A stretch of 64,000 nucleotides of DNA from Candidatus Symbiopectobacterium sp. NZEC151 (lineage in GTDB: Bacteria; Pseudomonadota; Gammaproteobacteria; Enterobacterales; Enterobacteriaceae), in contig NZ_JAGFPE010000002.1 in the NCBI RefSeq assembly GCF_025962655.1, positions 1-64,000 of the forward strand. Direction: 5' to 3'. The translations under genes and the position numbers were made by a program. The notes under the pieces are model-generated. The model saw only the letters and a program-made list of their open reading frames with translations. It made no database searches and was not told the DNA's origin. Shown piece by piece: positions 40,247 through 50,143 of this stretch. Positions within the stretch are counted from its first letter, which is position 1. The number at the start of each line of letters is the position of its first letter.

Positions 40247-41905
40247 TCAGCCAACCCAGGTATCACGCAGACCTACCGTGCGGTTGAACACCAGATGCGT
40301 TTCGCTCGAATAGCGGCGATCGGCACAGAAATACCCTTCGCGTTCAAACTGATACGCTTTTTCTACTTCTGCCTTCGCCAAACTCGGTTCAACAAATCCC
40401 TGAGCCACTTTTAGCGAATCCGGGTTGATGGTTGCGAGGAAGTCATCCGCCGCACCTGGATTTGGCATGTTGAACAGGCGATCGTAAAGGCGGAACTCAG
40501 CCGGCAGCGCATGTGCGGCAGAAACCCAATGAATAACGCCCTTCACTTTACGCCCGTCAGCCGGGTCTTTACTCAACGTTTCGGCATCATAAGTGCAATA
40601 CAGCGCGGTGATAACGCCCTGTTCATCTTTCTCAACCCGTTCCGCCTTGATGACATACGCATTGCGCAAACGCACTTCTTTACCCAGTACCAGACGCTTG
40701 TACTGTTTGTTCGCTTCTTCACGGAAATCGGCACGATCGATATAAATCTCACGGCTGAACGGCACCTGACGCGTTCCCATTTCCGGCTGATTCGGATGAT
40801 TCGGCATGGAAACCCACTCTTCGTGGCCTTCTGGCAGATTCTCGATAACCACTTTTACCGGATCCAACACCGCCATGGCGCGCGGCGCATGCTCATTCAG
40901 ATCGTCACGAATACAGGATTCCAGCGCCGCCATTTCGACATTATTATCCTGTTTGGTCACGCCGATACGACGACAAAACTCACGCACGGAGGCAGCTGTG
41001 TAACCACGGCGGCGCAGGCCGGAGATGGTTGGCATGCGAGGATCGTCCCAGCCTTCAACCACTTTTTCCGTCACCAGTTGATTCAGTTTGCGTTTGGACG
41101 TCACCGCATATTCCAGGTTCAGGCGCGAGAATTCATACTGACGCGGATGACAAGGAATGGTGATGTTGTCTAACACCCAATCGTACAGGCGGCGGTTGTC
41201 CTGGAACTCCAGCGTGCACAGTGAGTGCGTAATCCCTTCCAGCGCATCGGAAATGCAGTGCGTGAAATCGTACATGGGATAGATGCACCACTTTTTCCCG
41301 GTCTGGTGATGCTCGGCAAATTTGATGCGGTACAGGACCGGATCGCGCATCACGATGAACGGTGATGCCATGTCAATCTTGGCGCGCAGACATGCGGTGC
41401 CCTCAGCAAACCCGCCGTTGCGCATTTTTTCAAACAGGTTCAGGTTTTCCTGAACGCTGCGATCGCGGTAAGGGCTGTTTTTACCAGGGGAGGTCAGCGT
41501 GCCACGGTACTCGCGGATCTGCTCGGGAGAGAGTTCATCCACATAGGCCAGCCCTTTACCAATCAGTTCGACCGCATACAGATGCAACTGGTCAAAATAA
41601 TCAGAAGAATAGCGAATCTCACCGCTCCAGGTGAAACCCAACCATTGCACATCCTGCTTGATGGACTCGACGTACTCGATATCTTCTTTCACCGGGTTGG
41701 TGTCATCAAAACGCAGATTACATTGACCGTTGTAATCTTGCGCCACCCCGAAATTGAGGCAAATGGACTTGGCATGGCCGATATGCAAGTAGCCATTGGG
41801 TTCCGGCGGAAAACGGGTTTGTACCAGGCTGTGTTTTCCAGACGCCAGATCTTCATCAATGATCTGACGGATAAAATTGGTTGGGCGGGCTTCGGCCTCA
41901 CTCAT
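40247..41905 (-). CDS. glnS: Glutaminyl-tRNA synthetase
   Basis: GlnS charges tRNA-Gln. The start at 41905 gives [20 protein letters not shown], identical to the E. coli N-terminus, and 552 aa (554 in E. coli). The class I HIGH motif is [15 protein letters not shown] (about 34-48) and the KMSKS-type loop is [12 protein letters not shown] (about 265-276). The frame is open 22 codons upstream without support. Confidence 0.98.
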   Translation of the reverse strand: MSEAEARPTNFIRQIIDEDLASGKHSLVQTRFPPEPNGYLHIGHAKSICLNFGVAQDYNGQCNLRFDDTNPVKEDIEYVESIKQDVQWLGFTWSGEIRYSSDYFDQLHLYAVELIGKGLAYVDELSPEQIREYRGTLTSPGKNSPYRDRSVQENLNLFEKMRNGGFAEGTACLRAKIDMASPFIVMRDPVLYRIKFAEHHQTGKKWCIYPMYDFTHCISDALEGITHSLCTLEFQDNRRLYDWVLDNITIPCHPRQYEFSRLNLEYAVTSKRKLNQLVTEKVVEGWDDPRMPTISGLRRRGYTAASVREFCRRIGVTKQDNNVEMAALESCIRDDLNEHAPRAMAVLDPVKVVIENLPEGHEEWVSMPNHPNQPEMGTRQVPFSREIYIDRADFREEANKQYKRLVLGKEVRLRNAYVIKAERVEKDEQGVITALYCTYDAETLSKDPADGRKVKGVIHWVSAAHALPAEFRLYDRLFNMPNPGAADDFLATINPDSLKVAQGFVEPSLAKAEVEKAYQFEREGYFCADRRYSSETHLVFNRTVGLRDTWVG

Positions 41906-42076
41906 GCTTGATTCCTCGATGCAAAACGACACATAACCCGCAATGATCCAACAAGCTACGGCAGGACACAACTGTTACTTGCACTAAATCTTATGAAATA
42001 CACAGAAAGAGGCAAAACAACGGATGATTACGCATGAAGTAATCTAAAACGGGCGTCCTGTTATGCTAACGGCGAT

Positions 42077-42110
42077 AAAAAATGCGGCGTGAGGAATACC
42101 CCACGCCGCA
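42077..42110 (-). terminator. nagE terminator
   Basis: On the minus strand GCGGCGTG and CACGCCGC form the stem and ATTTTTTATC follows. It lies about 25 nt after the nagE stop. Confidence 0.88.
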
Positions 42111-42132
42111 CCATTTAACGCTCACAACACCA

Positions 42133-43629
42133 TCACTGCTCGTGGTGAATTTGCTTCAAGGCCGTGGCGATCGCCTCCGCCTGCGTCCCTACAACAATTT
42201 GCACATTCTGTTTATTCAAGCGGATAACCCCCGCCGCCCCCAGGCGTTTCGCCTGGGCCTCATCCACTTGCGCAGAATCCACCACATTCAGCCGCAGACG
42301 CGTGATACAGGCATCAATCCCGACCAGATTGGCTTTACCGCCCAGCGCCGCCAAATACCCCTGAGCCAGAGATGTCGTATCATTCACCTTCTTTTCGGCA
42401 ACGCGTTGATGTAGCGTCACACCCTCCGCTTCGCCACCATCAACCGACGGCTCGCGCCCCGGCGTCAGCAAGTTGAAACGTTTGATGGTGAAACGGAACG
42501 TCACATAGTAAATAACAAAGAACATCAGCCCTTGCGGAATCAGCATATACCACTGGGTAGCTAACGGGTTACGTGATTGAAGTACCATATCCACCAGCCC
42601 GGCACTAAAACCGAACCCGGAAATCCAATGCATGCTTGCCGCAATGAACACCGAAATCCCGGTCAACACGGCATGCAGCAGATACAGCACGGGCGCTACG
42701 AACATAAACGAAAACTCAAGCGGCTCGGTGATCCCGGTGAAGAAAGCGGCAAACGCGGCGGCCATCATAATCCCCGCCACTTTGCTTTTGTTTTCCGGAC
42801 GCGAGCAGTGATAAATCGCCAACGCAGCACCCGGTAAACCAAACATCATGATGGGGAAGAACCCCGCCTGATAGCGTCCCGTGATGCCAACAACCGCTTT
42901 GCCCGCATCAATGGACTGCTGTCCACCGAGGAAATTCGGAATATCGTTAATGCCCGCCACATCAAACCAAAATACCGAGTTCAACGCATGGTGCAGGCCT
43001 ACAGGGATCAGCAGGCGGTTGAAGAACGCGTACACGCCGGCCCCCACCGATCCCAACTGCTGGATATGCTCGCCCAGTGTGACCAGCGCACTATAAATCA
43101 CCGGCCAGACATACATCAGGATGAAGGCAACAGCGATCATCAGGAATGAGGTCAAAATAGGCACCAGTCGACGCCCGCTGAAAAACGACAATGCCTCGGG
43201 CAGTTTGACATGGCTGTAACGGTTGTAGAGTTCCGCCGAAATAATACCGACCAGAATACCAATAAACTGGTTTTGGATTTTGCTGAATGCCTTGGGCACT
43301 TCGGCCAACGGAATATGCTGGATCATCGAAACGGCTGCGGGAGAGCACAACGTGGTCAGCACCAGAAAACCGACGAATCCGGTTAACGCCGCCGCCCCGT
43401 CTTTATCTTTGGACATGCCATAAGCGATACCCACCGCAAACAGCACCCCCATGTTTTCAATGATTGCGGCACCGGATTTGATCAGCAACGCCGCCAGCGC
43501 GCTCTCACTGCCCCAACCGTTGGGATCGATCCAGTACCCTATCCCCATGAGAATCGCGGCGGCTGGCAACGTCGCCACAGGTACCATCAGCGCACGGCCT
43601 ACCCTTTGTAAATAGCTAAGAACACTCAC
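42133..43629 (-). CDS. nagE: GlcNAc-specific PTS permease, EIICB only
   Basis: NagE imports and phosphorylates N-acetylglucosamine. A GTG start at 43629 is chosen: GAGAGAGG lies 6 nt before it, the N-terminus (M)SVLSYLQRVGRALMVPVATL matches the family, and an upstream ATG would add 24 unrelated residues. The 498-aa product has the EIIC domain (about 1-370, FFPIMMFGLPGAALAIYHC and GITEPLEFSFMFVAPVLY) and EIIB with the phosphocysteine in IDACITRLRLNVVD. It stops after EIIB, whereas E. coli NagE (648 aa) has a C-terminal EIIA. EIIA-Glc (Crr) would have to supply phosphate. It is divergent from nagB. Confidence 0.96.
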   Translation of the reverse strand: MSVLSYLQRVGRALMVPVATLPAAAILMGIGYWIDPNGWGSESALAALLIKSGAAIIENMGVLFAVGIAYGMSKDKDGAAALTGFVGFLVLTTLCSPAAVSMIQHIPLAEVPKAFSKIQNQFIGILVGIISAELYNRYSHVKLPEALSFFSGRRLVPILTSFLMIAVAFILMYVWPVIYSALVTLGEHIQQLGSVGAGVYAFFNRLLIPVGLHHALNSVFWFDVAGINDIPNFLGGQQSIDAGKAVVGITGRYQAGFFPIMMFGLPGAALAIYHCSRPENKSKVAGIMMAAAFAAFFTGITEPLEFSFMFVAPVLYLLHAVLTGISVFIAASMHWISGFGFSAGLVDMVLQSRNPLATQWYMLIPQGLMFFVIYYVTFRFTIKRFNLLTPGREPSVDGGEAEGVTLHQRVAEKKVNDTTSLAQGYLAALGGKANLVGIDACITRLRLNVVDSAQVDEAQAKRLGAAGVIRLNKQNVQIVVGTQAEAIATALKQIHHEQ

Positions 43630-43727
43630 ATTATCCTCTCTCTCCCGCCAGGGGATACCAAACTGCCCGTTAAACCCATTCACAGCAGCCATCCCATTCA
43701 AGGCGGCTTGTGCTTGAAGTGTAAAAA

Positions 43728-43752
43728 AAATAATTCGCCACGCAAATTAATC
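43728..43752. promoter_or_regulatory. Candidate NagC operator in the nagE-nagB region
   Basis: The dyad AATAATTCGCCACGCAAATTAAT (split here as AATAATTCGC, CAC, GCAAATTAAT) resembles NagC sites, which are AT-rich arms around a TTCGC/GCGAA core. It lies about 100 bp upstream of nagE and 180 bp upstream of nagB, as expected for repression by looping. The rest of 43630-43933 shows only AT-rich promoter-like sequence. Confidence 0.5.
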
Positions 43753-43933
43753 CCTAGCATTCTGTGACAGAACGCGCAAAACACCCGCATATTAAATCAT
43801 TATACCTATCGATTAACTCACCTTATTTCAAGATAAAAAAAAACAGGCTAGACTAACTAATAACCTGTCTTTATCATCCAGACAGCAGCAAATTGGTTCA
43901 CTGGTTTTGGAACGCTTATCCGGAGATTTATGT

Positions 43934-44734
43934 ATGAGACTTATTCCCGTAGCCACATCAGAGCAGGTAGGCAAATGGGCGGCACGACACATTGTGCAGC
44001 GCATCAATGCTTTTAACCCCAGCGCCGAGCGCCCTTTTGTGCTGGGCCTCCCAACAGGCAGCTCACCGTTAGAAGCCTATAAAGCGCTTATCGTGATGCA
44101 CAACGCGGGGCTGGTCAGCTTTAAACACGTGGTGACGTTTAATATGGATGAATATGTCGGTCTGCCAGCCGCACATCCGCAAAGCTATCACACCTTCATG
44201 TATGAGAATTTCTTCAATCACGTTGATATTCAGCAGGAAAATATTAACCTGTTGAACGGTAACGCCCCAGATGTGATGGCCGAGTGCCAACGCTATGAAG
44301 AGAAAATGACCGCCTATGGCAAGATTCACCTGTTTATGGGCGGTGTAGGTAATGACGGGCATATTGCGTTTAATGAACCGGCCTCATCCTTAGCCTCCCG
44401 TACGCGAATCAAAACGTTGACCGAAGAGACCCGCACCGCCAATTCCCGTTTCTTCGACGGTGATGTGTCTCAGGTTCCCAAATATGCGCTTACCGTCGGC
44501 GTCGGCACACTGCTAGATGCAGAGGAAGTGATGATTTTGGTGTCTGGCCGTAACAAAGCACAAGCGTTACAGGCAGCCGTAGAGGGCAATGTGAATCACA
44601 TGTGGACCATCAGTTGTTTGCAACTGCATGCCAAGGCCATCATTGTTTGTGATGAGCCCTCTACCATGGAGTTGAAAGTCAAAACCGTGAAATACTTCCA
44701 CGAGTTGGAAGCAGAAAGCCTTATCGGTCTTTAA
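43934..44734 (+). CDS. nagB: Glucosamine-6-phosphate deaminase
   Basis: NagB converts glucosamine 6-phosphate to fructose 6-phosphate and ammonia. The start at 43934 gives [15 protein letters not shown] and 266 aa, the E. coli length, with GGAG 8 nt upstream. Conserved motifs are [16 protein letters not shown] (phosphate loop), [10 protein letters not shown] with the catalytic Asp72 region, and [17 protein letters not shown] with His143 and Glu148. It is the first gene of nagBAC. Confidence 0.98.
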   Translation: MRLIPVATSEQVGKWAARHIVQRINAFNPSAERPFVLGLPTGSSPLEAYKALIVMHNAGLVSFKHVVTFNMDEYVGLPAAHPQSYHTFMYENFFNHVDIQQENINLLNGNAPDVMAECQRYEEKMTAYGKIHLFMGGVGNDGHIAFNEPASSLASRTRIKTLTEETRTANSRFFDGDVSQVPKYALTVGVGTLLDAEEVMILVSGRNKAQALQAAVEGNVNHMWTISCLQLHAKAIIVCDEPSTMELKVKTVKYFHELEAESLIGL

Positions 44735-44755
44735 TCTGTAAGCCGGGAGTTCAAG

Positions 44756-45904
44756 ATGTATGCGTTAACCCATTGTCGTATCTATACCGGGCACCAAATC
44801 CTGGATGACCATGCTATCGTTATCAACGATGGCACGATCGAAAGCGTGTGTCTCGAATCCGATCTCTCCGACACCCTGCCACGCCACAGTCTGAATGGTG
44901 CCTCGGTGGCCCCCGGCTTTATCGATTTACAGCTTAACGGCTGCGGTGGCGTCCAGTTCAATGACAGCCTTGATGCCATTTCCATTGCCACGCTGGAAAC
45001 CATGCAGCATGCCAACCAACGCTCAGGTTGCACCAGTTTTCTCCCTACGCTTATCACCTCCAGTGATGCCTTTATCAAGCACGCGGTAGAAACGATGCGC
45101 GCTTATCTCGCATCATACGCCAATCAGGCGCTCGGCCTGCATATTGAAGGGCCCTGGCTGAATGTAATAAAAAAAGGTACGCACGATGCCCGCCTGATCC
45201 GTGCGCCAGAGCAACAGCTGGTTGACTATCTTTGTGCCAATGCGGATGTGATTGGTCAAATCACGCTGGCACCGGAAAAGGTGCCACCTGCCATGATTCG
45301 ACAGCTTAGCCAGGCGGGGATCGTGGTTTCTGCCGGGCATTCCAATGCCACCTGGCAGGAAGCGAAACGCGGATTTGCTGCCGGTATTCGCTTTGCCACA
45401 CACCTGTTTAATGCCATGCCGTATATTAGCGGACGCGAACCGGGTTTGGTGGGCGCTATTTATGATGCGCCTGAGATCTACTGCGGCATCATCGCCGACG
45501 GCATGCACGTTGATTGGGCCAATATCCGCAACAGCAAACGGATCAAAGGCGAAAAGCTTGTGCTGGTCACCGATGCCACGGCCCCGGCTGGCGCTGATAT
45601 CGATAGGTTCACTTTTGCCGGTAAAACCATATACTACCGTGATGGGTTGTGCGTGGATGATAACGGCACGCTGAGCGGTTCGGCACTGACGATGATCGAT
45701 GCCGTCAAGAACAGCGTGAAACATGTCGGTATTGCGCTCGATGAAGCGCTGCGTATGGCAACCCTTTACCCAGCGCGCGCCATGCATGTCGACGATCGGT
45801 TAGGCAGTATCGAAAGTGGAAAAATCGCCAACCTGACAGTATTTGATGATGGGTACCACGTCCTTCAGACCTTCGTGAATGGCAACAGCGTCTATACGCG
45901 ATAA
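44756..45904 (+). CDS. nagA: N-acetylglucosamine-6-phosphate deacetylase
   Basis: NagA removes acetate from GlcNAc 6-phosphate. The 382-aa length equals E. coli. Metal ligands appear in [10 protein letters not shown] (Glu near 131), [14 protein letters not shown] (His near 195) and [10 protein letters not shown] (His near 216). The catalytic Asp is in [10 protein letters not shown] near residue 273. It starts 21 nt after nagB and is cotranscribed with it. Confidence 0.98.
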   Translation: MYALTHCRIYTGHQILDDHAIVINDGTIESVCLESDLSDTLPRHSLNGASVAPGFIDLQLNGCGGVQFNDSLDAISIATLETMQHANQRSGCTSFLPTLITSSDAFIKHAVETMRAYLASYANQALGLHIEGPWLNVIKKGTHDARLIRAPEQQLVDYLCANADVIGQITLAPEKVPPAMIRQLSQAGIVVSAGHSNATWQEAKRGFAAGIRFATHLFNAMPYISGREPGLVGAIYDAPEIYCGIIADGMHVDWANIRNSKRIKGEKLVLVTDATAPAGADIDRFTFAGKTIYYRDGLCVDDNGTLSGSALTMIDAVKNSVKHVGIALDEALRMATLYPARAMHVDDRLGSIESGKIANLTVFDDGYHVLQTFVNGNSVYTR

Positions 45905-45982
45905 CACGTGTAGCAAACGCTTAGGCTATCTGAGGTAGGGTGGATATAAAACGAGGCCGAAAAGATAAGCGAGCGTTCAAGA

Positions 45983-47206
45983 ATGACGACAGGCGGACAA
46001 GCACAAATAGGGAATGTTGATCTGGTCAAGCAGTTAAATAGTGCCGTTGTCTATCGTCTGATTGATCAACAAGGCCCCATTTCCCGTATTCAGATAGCCG
46101 AATTCAGTCAGCTTGCCCCTGCCAGCGTCACAAAAATCACGCGCCAACTGTTGGAGCGTGGGTTGATAAAAGAAGTTGACCAACAGGCCTCTACCGGCGG
46201 GCGGCGCGCCATTTCCATCATTTGTGAAACGCGGCCTTTTCACGCGATTGCCGTGCGTTTGGGCCGTCACGGTGCCACGATTGCACTTTACGATCTTCAG
46301 GGTAAATCACTTAACGATGCCCACTACCCGTTGACAGAAAGCACTCAGGATACGCTGGAAGCTTCGCTGTTTGACGCCATCAGCGATTTTATCGCCATCA
46401 ATCAACGCCGTATTCGGGAATTGATCGCTATCTCGGTGGTGCTCCCTGGCCTGGTCGATCCCTCGGCGGGAATTGTGCATTACATGCCGCATATCAGCGT
46501 CGATAACTGGCCGCTGGTACAACTGTTACAACAGCGCTTTAAGGTTACCTGCTTTGTCGGCCATGATATTCGCAGCCTGGCGCTGGCTGAACACTATTTT
46601 GGTGCCACTCACGACTATCCCGACTCCATTTTGGTCCGCGTTCACCGCGGCACCGGTGCGGGCATTTTGGTCAACGGTCAAATATTCCTCGGTAGCAACG
46701 GCAACGTGGGCGAAATCGGACATATTCAGATCGATCCCCTCGGCGAGCGTTGCCACTGCGGTAACTTTGGCTGTCTGGAAACGGTGGTGTCCAACGGTGC
46801 GATTGAGCAACGTGTTGCTCACCTGCTATCACAAGGGTTCAGCAGCAAACTGACACGCGAAGAGTGCACCATCACCGCCATCTGCAAAGCCGCCAACCGG
46901 GGTGATACGCTGGCACAAGATGTGCTCGAGCACGCGGGTAAATATTTAGGCAGAGCGCTTGCCATCGCCATCAACCTGTTCAACCCGCAAAAGGTAGTGA
47001 TTGCCGGTGAAATCACCGATGCCGAGAAAATTCTGTTGCCCGCCATTCAACGCTGCATCAACACTCAGGTGCTGAAAGAATTTCGTCAGCACCTGCCGAT
47101 CGAAGTGTCCACACTGAACCACCTCTCTCCCATCGGGGCTTTCGCACTGGTAAAACGCGCCATGCTTAACGGCGTGCTGTTGCAACATTTGCTGGAGCCC
47201 TCTTGA
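45983..47206 (+). CDS. nagC: N-acetylglucosamine repressor NagC
   Basis: NagC is a ROK-family repressor that binds GlcNAc 6-phosphate and controls nag and related genes. The 407-aa protein (406 in E. coli) has an N-terminal winged helix (QLNSAVVYRLIDQQGPISRI and ASVTKITRQLLERGLI) and the ROK domain with the zinc site GHIQIDPLGERCHCGNFGCL. It follows nagA by 78 nt. In E. coli umpH (nagD) follows, but here a terminator and asnB come next. Confidence 0.97.
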   Translation: MTTGGQAQIGNVDLVKQLNSAVVYRLIDQQGPISRIQIAEFSQLAPASVTKITRQLLERGLIKEVDQQASTGGRRAISIICETRPFHAIAVRLGRHGATIALYDLQGKSLNDAHYPLTESTQDTLEASLFDAISDFIAINQRRIRELIAISVVLPGLVDPSAGIVHYMPHISVDNWPLVQLLQQRFKVTCFVGHDIRSLALAEHYFGATHDYPDSILVRVHRGTGAGILVNGQIFLGSNGNVGEIGHIQIDPLGERCHCGNFGCLETVVSNGAIEQRVAHLLSQGFSSKLTREECTITAICKAANRGDTLAQDVLEHAGKYLGRALAIAINLFNPQKVVIAGEITDAEKILLPAIQRCINTQVLKEFRQHLPIEVSTLNHLSPIGAFALVKRAMLNGVLLQHLLEPS

Positions 47207-47284
47207 TCGCGCTCGTTTGCGGGATTATGTAATCCGCAAAAATTCGCCCTCAATAGCGACACCGATTATCATTTTTTCATAAAC

Positions 47285-47326
47285 AAGCCTTTCGCATTGA
47301 ATAAAACACATGCCAAAGGCTTTTTT
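47285..47326 (+). terminator. nagBAC terminator
   Basis: AAGCCTTT and AAAGGCTT pair across a 22-nt loop and are followed by TTTT. It lies about 80 nt after the nagC stop. It ends the nag operon where umpH would begin in E. coli. Confidence 0.75.
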
Positions 47327-47486
47327 CATTAAATGATATTGAATTCAAGTGGCGTTTTGATGCTAAATCATTGTCATTGGTAGAGCAAAAGGCAACGCGA
47401 AGCGTTGTGGTATTGTCCCACTCAAGGTTGCTGACGCCATAACCGTGTTATTTCACTACAGACAGGTGAGCTAGAGGGAGTTCTTT

Positions 47487-49148
47487 ATGTGTTCTATTTT
47501 TGGTGTGTTGGATATCAAAACCGATCCGGTTGAATTGCGTAAAAAAGCGCTGGAGCTGTCTCGCCTGATGCGCCACCGCGGCCCGGACTGGTCTGGTATT
47601 TATGCCAATGAAAAAGCGATTTTGGCCCACGAACGTCTCTCCATCGTTGACGTCAACACCGGTGCCCAACCGCTCTACAACCAGGCGCACACCCATATTC
47701 TGGCTGTCAACGGTGAAATCTATAACCATCAGGCATTGCGCCAGCAGTACGGCGACCGTTATGCCTTCCAGACCGGTTCTGACTGCGAAGTCATTCTGGC
47801 ACTGTATCAAGAAAAAGGGCCGGAATTCTTAGACGACCTGCGCGGCATGTTCGCCTTTGCGCTGTATGACAGTGAGAAAGACGCTTACCTGATTGGCCGT
47901 GACCATTTGGGCATTATCCCGCTGTATATGGGCCACGATGAATTCGGCAACTTCTATGTCGCCTCCGAAATGAAAGCGCTGGTGCCGGTCTGCCGTACCA
48001 TCAAGGAATTCCCGGCAGGCAGCTACCTGTGGAGCAAAGACGGCGAAATTCGCGAATACTACCGCCGTGACTGGTTCGAATACGATGCCGTCAAAGACAA
48101 CGTGACTGATAAAGAAGCGCTGCGTGACGCGTTGGAAGAATCGGTGAAAAGCCACCTGATGTCCGATGTGCCTTACGGCGTACTGCTTTCTGGCGGTCTG
48201 GACTCTTCCGTTATTTCCGCGATTACCAAGAAATTTGCCGCACGCCGCGTGGAAGACGACGAACGCAGTGAAGCCTGGTGGCCGCAACTGCACTCTTTCG
48301 CAGTGGGCCTGGAAGGCGCGCCGGATCTGAAAGCCGCGCAGGAAGTGGCAAGCCATTTGGGCACGGTGCACCACGAAATTCATTTCACCGTGCAAGAAGG
48401 GCTGGATGCGATTCGTGACGTGATTTATCACATCGAAACGTATGACGTGACTACCATTCGTGCGTCTACGCCGATGTATCTGATGTCGCGTAAAATCAAA
48501 GCGATGGGCATCAAAATGGTGCTGTCCGGTGAAGGCTCTGATGAAGTGTTCGGCGGTTACCTGTATTTCCACAAAGCGCCAAACGCCAAAGAGCTGCACG
48601 AAGAAACGGTACGTAAACTGCTGGCCCTGCATCAATACGATTGCGCGCGTGCCAACAAGGCCATGTCCGCCTGGGGCGTGGAAGCACGTGTGCCGTTCCT
48701 GGATAAAAAATTCCTGGATGTAGCAATGCGCATCAACCCTCAGGACAAAATGTGTGGCAACGGGAAAATGGAAAAACACATTCTGCGCGAATGTTTTGAA
48801 TCCTACCTGCCACACAGCGTCGCCTGGCGTCAGAAAGAGCAATTCTCTGATGGCGTAGGGTATAGCTGGATTGACACGCTGAAAGAGGTAGCGGCAAAAC
48901 AGGTTACCGATCAGCAACTGGAAACCGCCCACTTCCGTTTCCCGTACAACACGCCGACATCCAAAGAAGGCTACCTGTACCGTGAAATCTTCGAAGAGCT
49001 GTTCCCGGTACCGAGCGCCGCAGAATGCGTGCCTGGAGGCCCTTCTGTCGCCTGTTCTTCGGCAAAAGCGATCGAGTGGGATGAGTCCTTCAAAAAGCTG
49101 GACGATCCTTCAGGCCGTTCGGTTGGCGTTCACCAATCAGCCTACTGA
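47487..49148 (+). CDS. asnB: Asparagine synthetase B (glutamine-hydrolysing)
   Basis: AsnB makes asparagine from aspartate, ATP and glutamine. The 553-aa protein (554 in E. coli) has the N-terminal Ntn glutaminase with the nucleophile Cys2 (MCSIFGVLDI), RHRGPDWSGI and FQTGSDCEVIL. The synthetase domain has the PP-loop GVLLSGGLDSSVISA (about 230-244) and SGEGSDEVFGGYLYFH. GAGGGAG lies upstream of the ATG. Confidence 0.98.
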   Translation: MCSIFGVLDIKTDPVELRKKALELSRLMRHRGPDWSGIYANEKAILAHERLSIVDVNTGAQPLYNQAHTHILAVNGEIYNHQALRQQYGDRYAFQTGSDCEVILALYQEKGPEFLDDLRGMFAFALYDSEKDAYLIGRDHLGIIPLYMGHDEFGNFYVASEMKALVPVCRTIKEFPAGSYLWSKDGEIREYYRRDWFEYDAVKDNVTDKEALRDALEESVKSHLMSDVPYGVLLSGGLDSSVISAITKKFAARRVEDDERSEAWWPQLHSFAVGLEGAPDLKAAQEVASHLGTVHHEIHFTVQEGLDAIRDVIYHIETYDVTTIRASTPMYLMSRKIKAMGIKMVLSGEGSDEVFGGYLYFHKAPNAKELHEETVRKLLALHQYDCARANKAMSAWGVEARVPFLDKKFLDVAMRINPQDKMCGNGKMEKHILRECFESYLPHSVAWRQKEQFSDGVGYSWIDTLKEVAAKQVTDQQLETAHFRFPYNTPTSKEGYLYREIFEELFPVPSAAECVPGGPSVACSSAKAIEWDESFKKLDDPSGRSVGVHQSAY

Positions 49149-49196
49149 TAGCAAACGTTATAGAACATTGCCTTATGGTGATTGTCTCGAATAAAA

Positions 49197-49223
49197 ACGG
49201 GCCCTTTGCGGGCCCGTTTTTTT
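49197..49223 (+). terminator. asnB terminator
   Basis: ACGGGCCC-TTTGC-GGGCCCGT is followed by TTTTTT, a strong intrinsic terminator about 50 nt after the asnB stop. Confidence 0.93.
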
Positions 49224-49325
49224 ACTTTTGTCGCAGGAAAACCTGTTTTATTGTCGCTTTTCTCATCATACTGTTCACAACCCAAACAAACGAACCGTCA
49301 CAGGCGTTTTTAGGGAAAAAATGTG

Positions 49326-49354
49326 TTGACGCAATTCGGCCAACTACGCATAAT
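49326..49354 (+). promoter_or_regulatory. Promoter of the met-leu-gln tRNA operon
   Basis: TTGACG, a 17-bp spacer and CATAAT are followed by the GC-rich discriminator GCGCCCCGC. This layout is typical of stringently controlled stable-RNA promoters. It lies about 35 nt before the first tRNA. Confidence 0.8.
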
Positions 49355-49392
49355 GCGCCCCGCAACGCCGATGAAGGTGACGCGGAAAAGAT

Positions 49393-49469
49393 GGCTACGT
49401 AGCTCAGCTGGTTAGAGCACAGCACTCATAATGCTGGGGTCACAGGTTCGATTCCCGTCGTAGCCACCA
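49393..49469 (+). tRNA. metT: tRNA-Met, elongator (anticodon CAT), copy 1
   Basis: This is a 77-nt cloverleaf with encoded CCA, acceptor stem GGCTACG/CGTAGCC and anticodon loop CTCATAA. The sequence matches E. coli elongator tRNA-Met (metT) apart from a few substitutions. It is the first gene of the tRNA operon. Confidence 0.97.
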
Positions 49470-49478
49470 TCTTTTCTT

Positions 49479-49563
49479 GCGGGAGTGGCGAAATTGGTAG
49501 ACGCACCAGATTTAGGTTCTGGCGCCGCAAGGTGTGCGAGTTCAAGTCTCGCCTCCCGCACCA
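49479..49563 (+). tRNA. leuW: tRNA-Leu (anticodon TAG)
   Basis: This 85-nt class II tRNA has a long variable arm, encoded CCA, acceptor stem GCGGGAG/CTCCCGC and anticodon loop TTTAGGT. It matches leuW of E. coli. It begins 9 nt after the first tRNA-Met. Confidence 0.97.
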
Positions 49564-49603
49564 TTCCTTCACGGTTGTTATGCAACAAGGCATGTTAGGG
49601 TAT

Positions 49604-49678
49604 TGGGGTATCGCCAAGCGGTAAGGCACCGGTTTTTGATACCGGCATTCCCTGGTTCGAATCCAGGTACCCCAGCCA
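49604..49678 (+). tRNA. glnU: tRNA-Gln (anticodon TTG), copy 1
   Basis: This 75-nt cloverleaf has encoded CCA, acceptor stem TGGGGTA/TACCCCA and anticodon loop TTTTGAT. It is identical to the second copy at 49708-49782. Confidence 0.97.
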
Positions 49679-49707
49679 CCTTAATGCCGCATCGGATTGC
49701 ACGTTGT

Positions 49708-49782
49708 TGGGGTATCGCCAAGCGGTAAGGCACCGGTTTTTGATACCGGCATTCCCTGGTTCGAATCCAGGTACCCCAGCCA
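49708..49782 (+). tRNA. glnW: tRNA-Gln (anticodon TTG), copy 2
   Basis: This is an exact repeat of the preceding tRNA-Gln(TTG), separated by 29 nt, reflecting tandem duplication conserved across enterobacteria. Confidence 0.97.
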
Positions 49783-49851
49783 TGTAATTGATGCTATGTG
49801 ATTGAAGTTAAAAGTTTTTGTTGAAAAGCAAAAAACCAAGATGTACTATTT

Positions 49852-49928
49852 GGCTACGTAGCTCAGCTGGTTAGAGCACAGCACTCATAATGCTGGGGTC
49901 ACAGGTTCGATTCCCGTCGTAGCCACCA
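49852..49928 (+). tRNA. metU: tRNA-Met, elongator (anticodon CAT), copy 2
   Basis: This is a 77-nt exact repeat of the tRNA-Met at 49393-49469, the fifth gene of the operon. Confidence 0.97.
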
Positions 49929-49934
49929 CATTTT

Positions 49935-50009
49935 TGGGGTATCGCCAAGCGGTAAGGCAGTGGATTCTGATTCCACCATTCCGAGGTTCGAATCCTCGTA
50001 CCCCAGCCA
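49935..50009 (+). tRNA. glnV: tRNA-Gln (anticodon CTG)
   Basis: This 75-nt cloverleaf has encoded CCA and anticodon loop TTCTGAT. It lies 6 nt after the second tRNA-Met. E. coli has two copies (glnV and glnX) at this place, and here only one is present. Confidence 0.96.
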
Positions 50010-50033
50010 AAAAAACGCTGGTAACACAGCGAG

Positions 50034-50068
50034 AAACAGGGCGACAGTCGAAAGACGTCGCCCTGTTT
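50034..50068 (+). terminator. tRNA operon terminator
   Basis: AAACAGGGCGAC pairs perfectly with GTCGCCCTGTTT around an 11-nt loop, followed by GCTTTTATT. It closes the tRNA operon. Confidence 0.88.
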
Positions 50069-50095
50069 GCTTTTATTCGTTATTCAATAAACGAT

Positions 50096-50127
50096 TAAAG
50101 GCCACCGAGCGGTAACCCGGTGGCCTT
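50096..50127 (-). terminator. Terminator of the toxin gene
   Basis: On the minus strand AAGGCCACCG and CGGTGGCCTT form a strong stem followed by TAATC. It lies about 17 nt after the stop codon of the 27-aa peptide gene, which supports that gene as a discrete transcription unit. Confidence 0.8.
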
Positions 50128-50143
50128 AGTTACGTTTCCGGCA

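Noticed and set aside
49604-49782. Direct repeats of about 75 bp, considered as a mobile or CRISPR-like repeat
   Set aside because: They are duplicated tRNA-Gln genes. No CRISPR-type spaced short repeats or cas genes were seen anywhere in the window.
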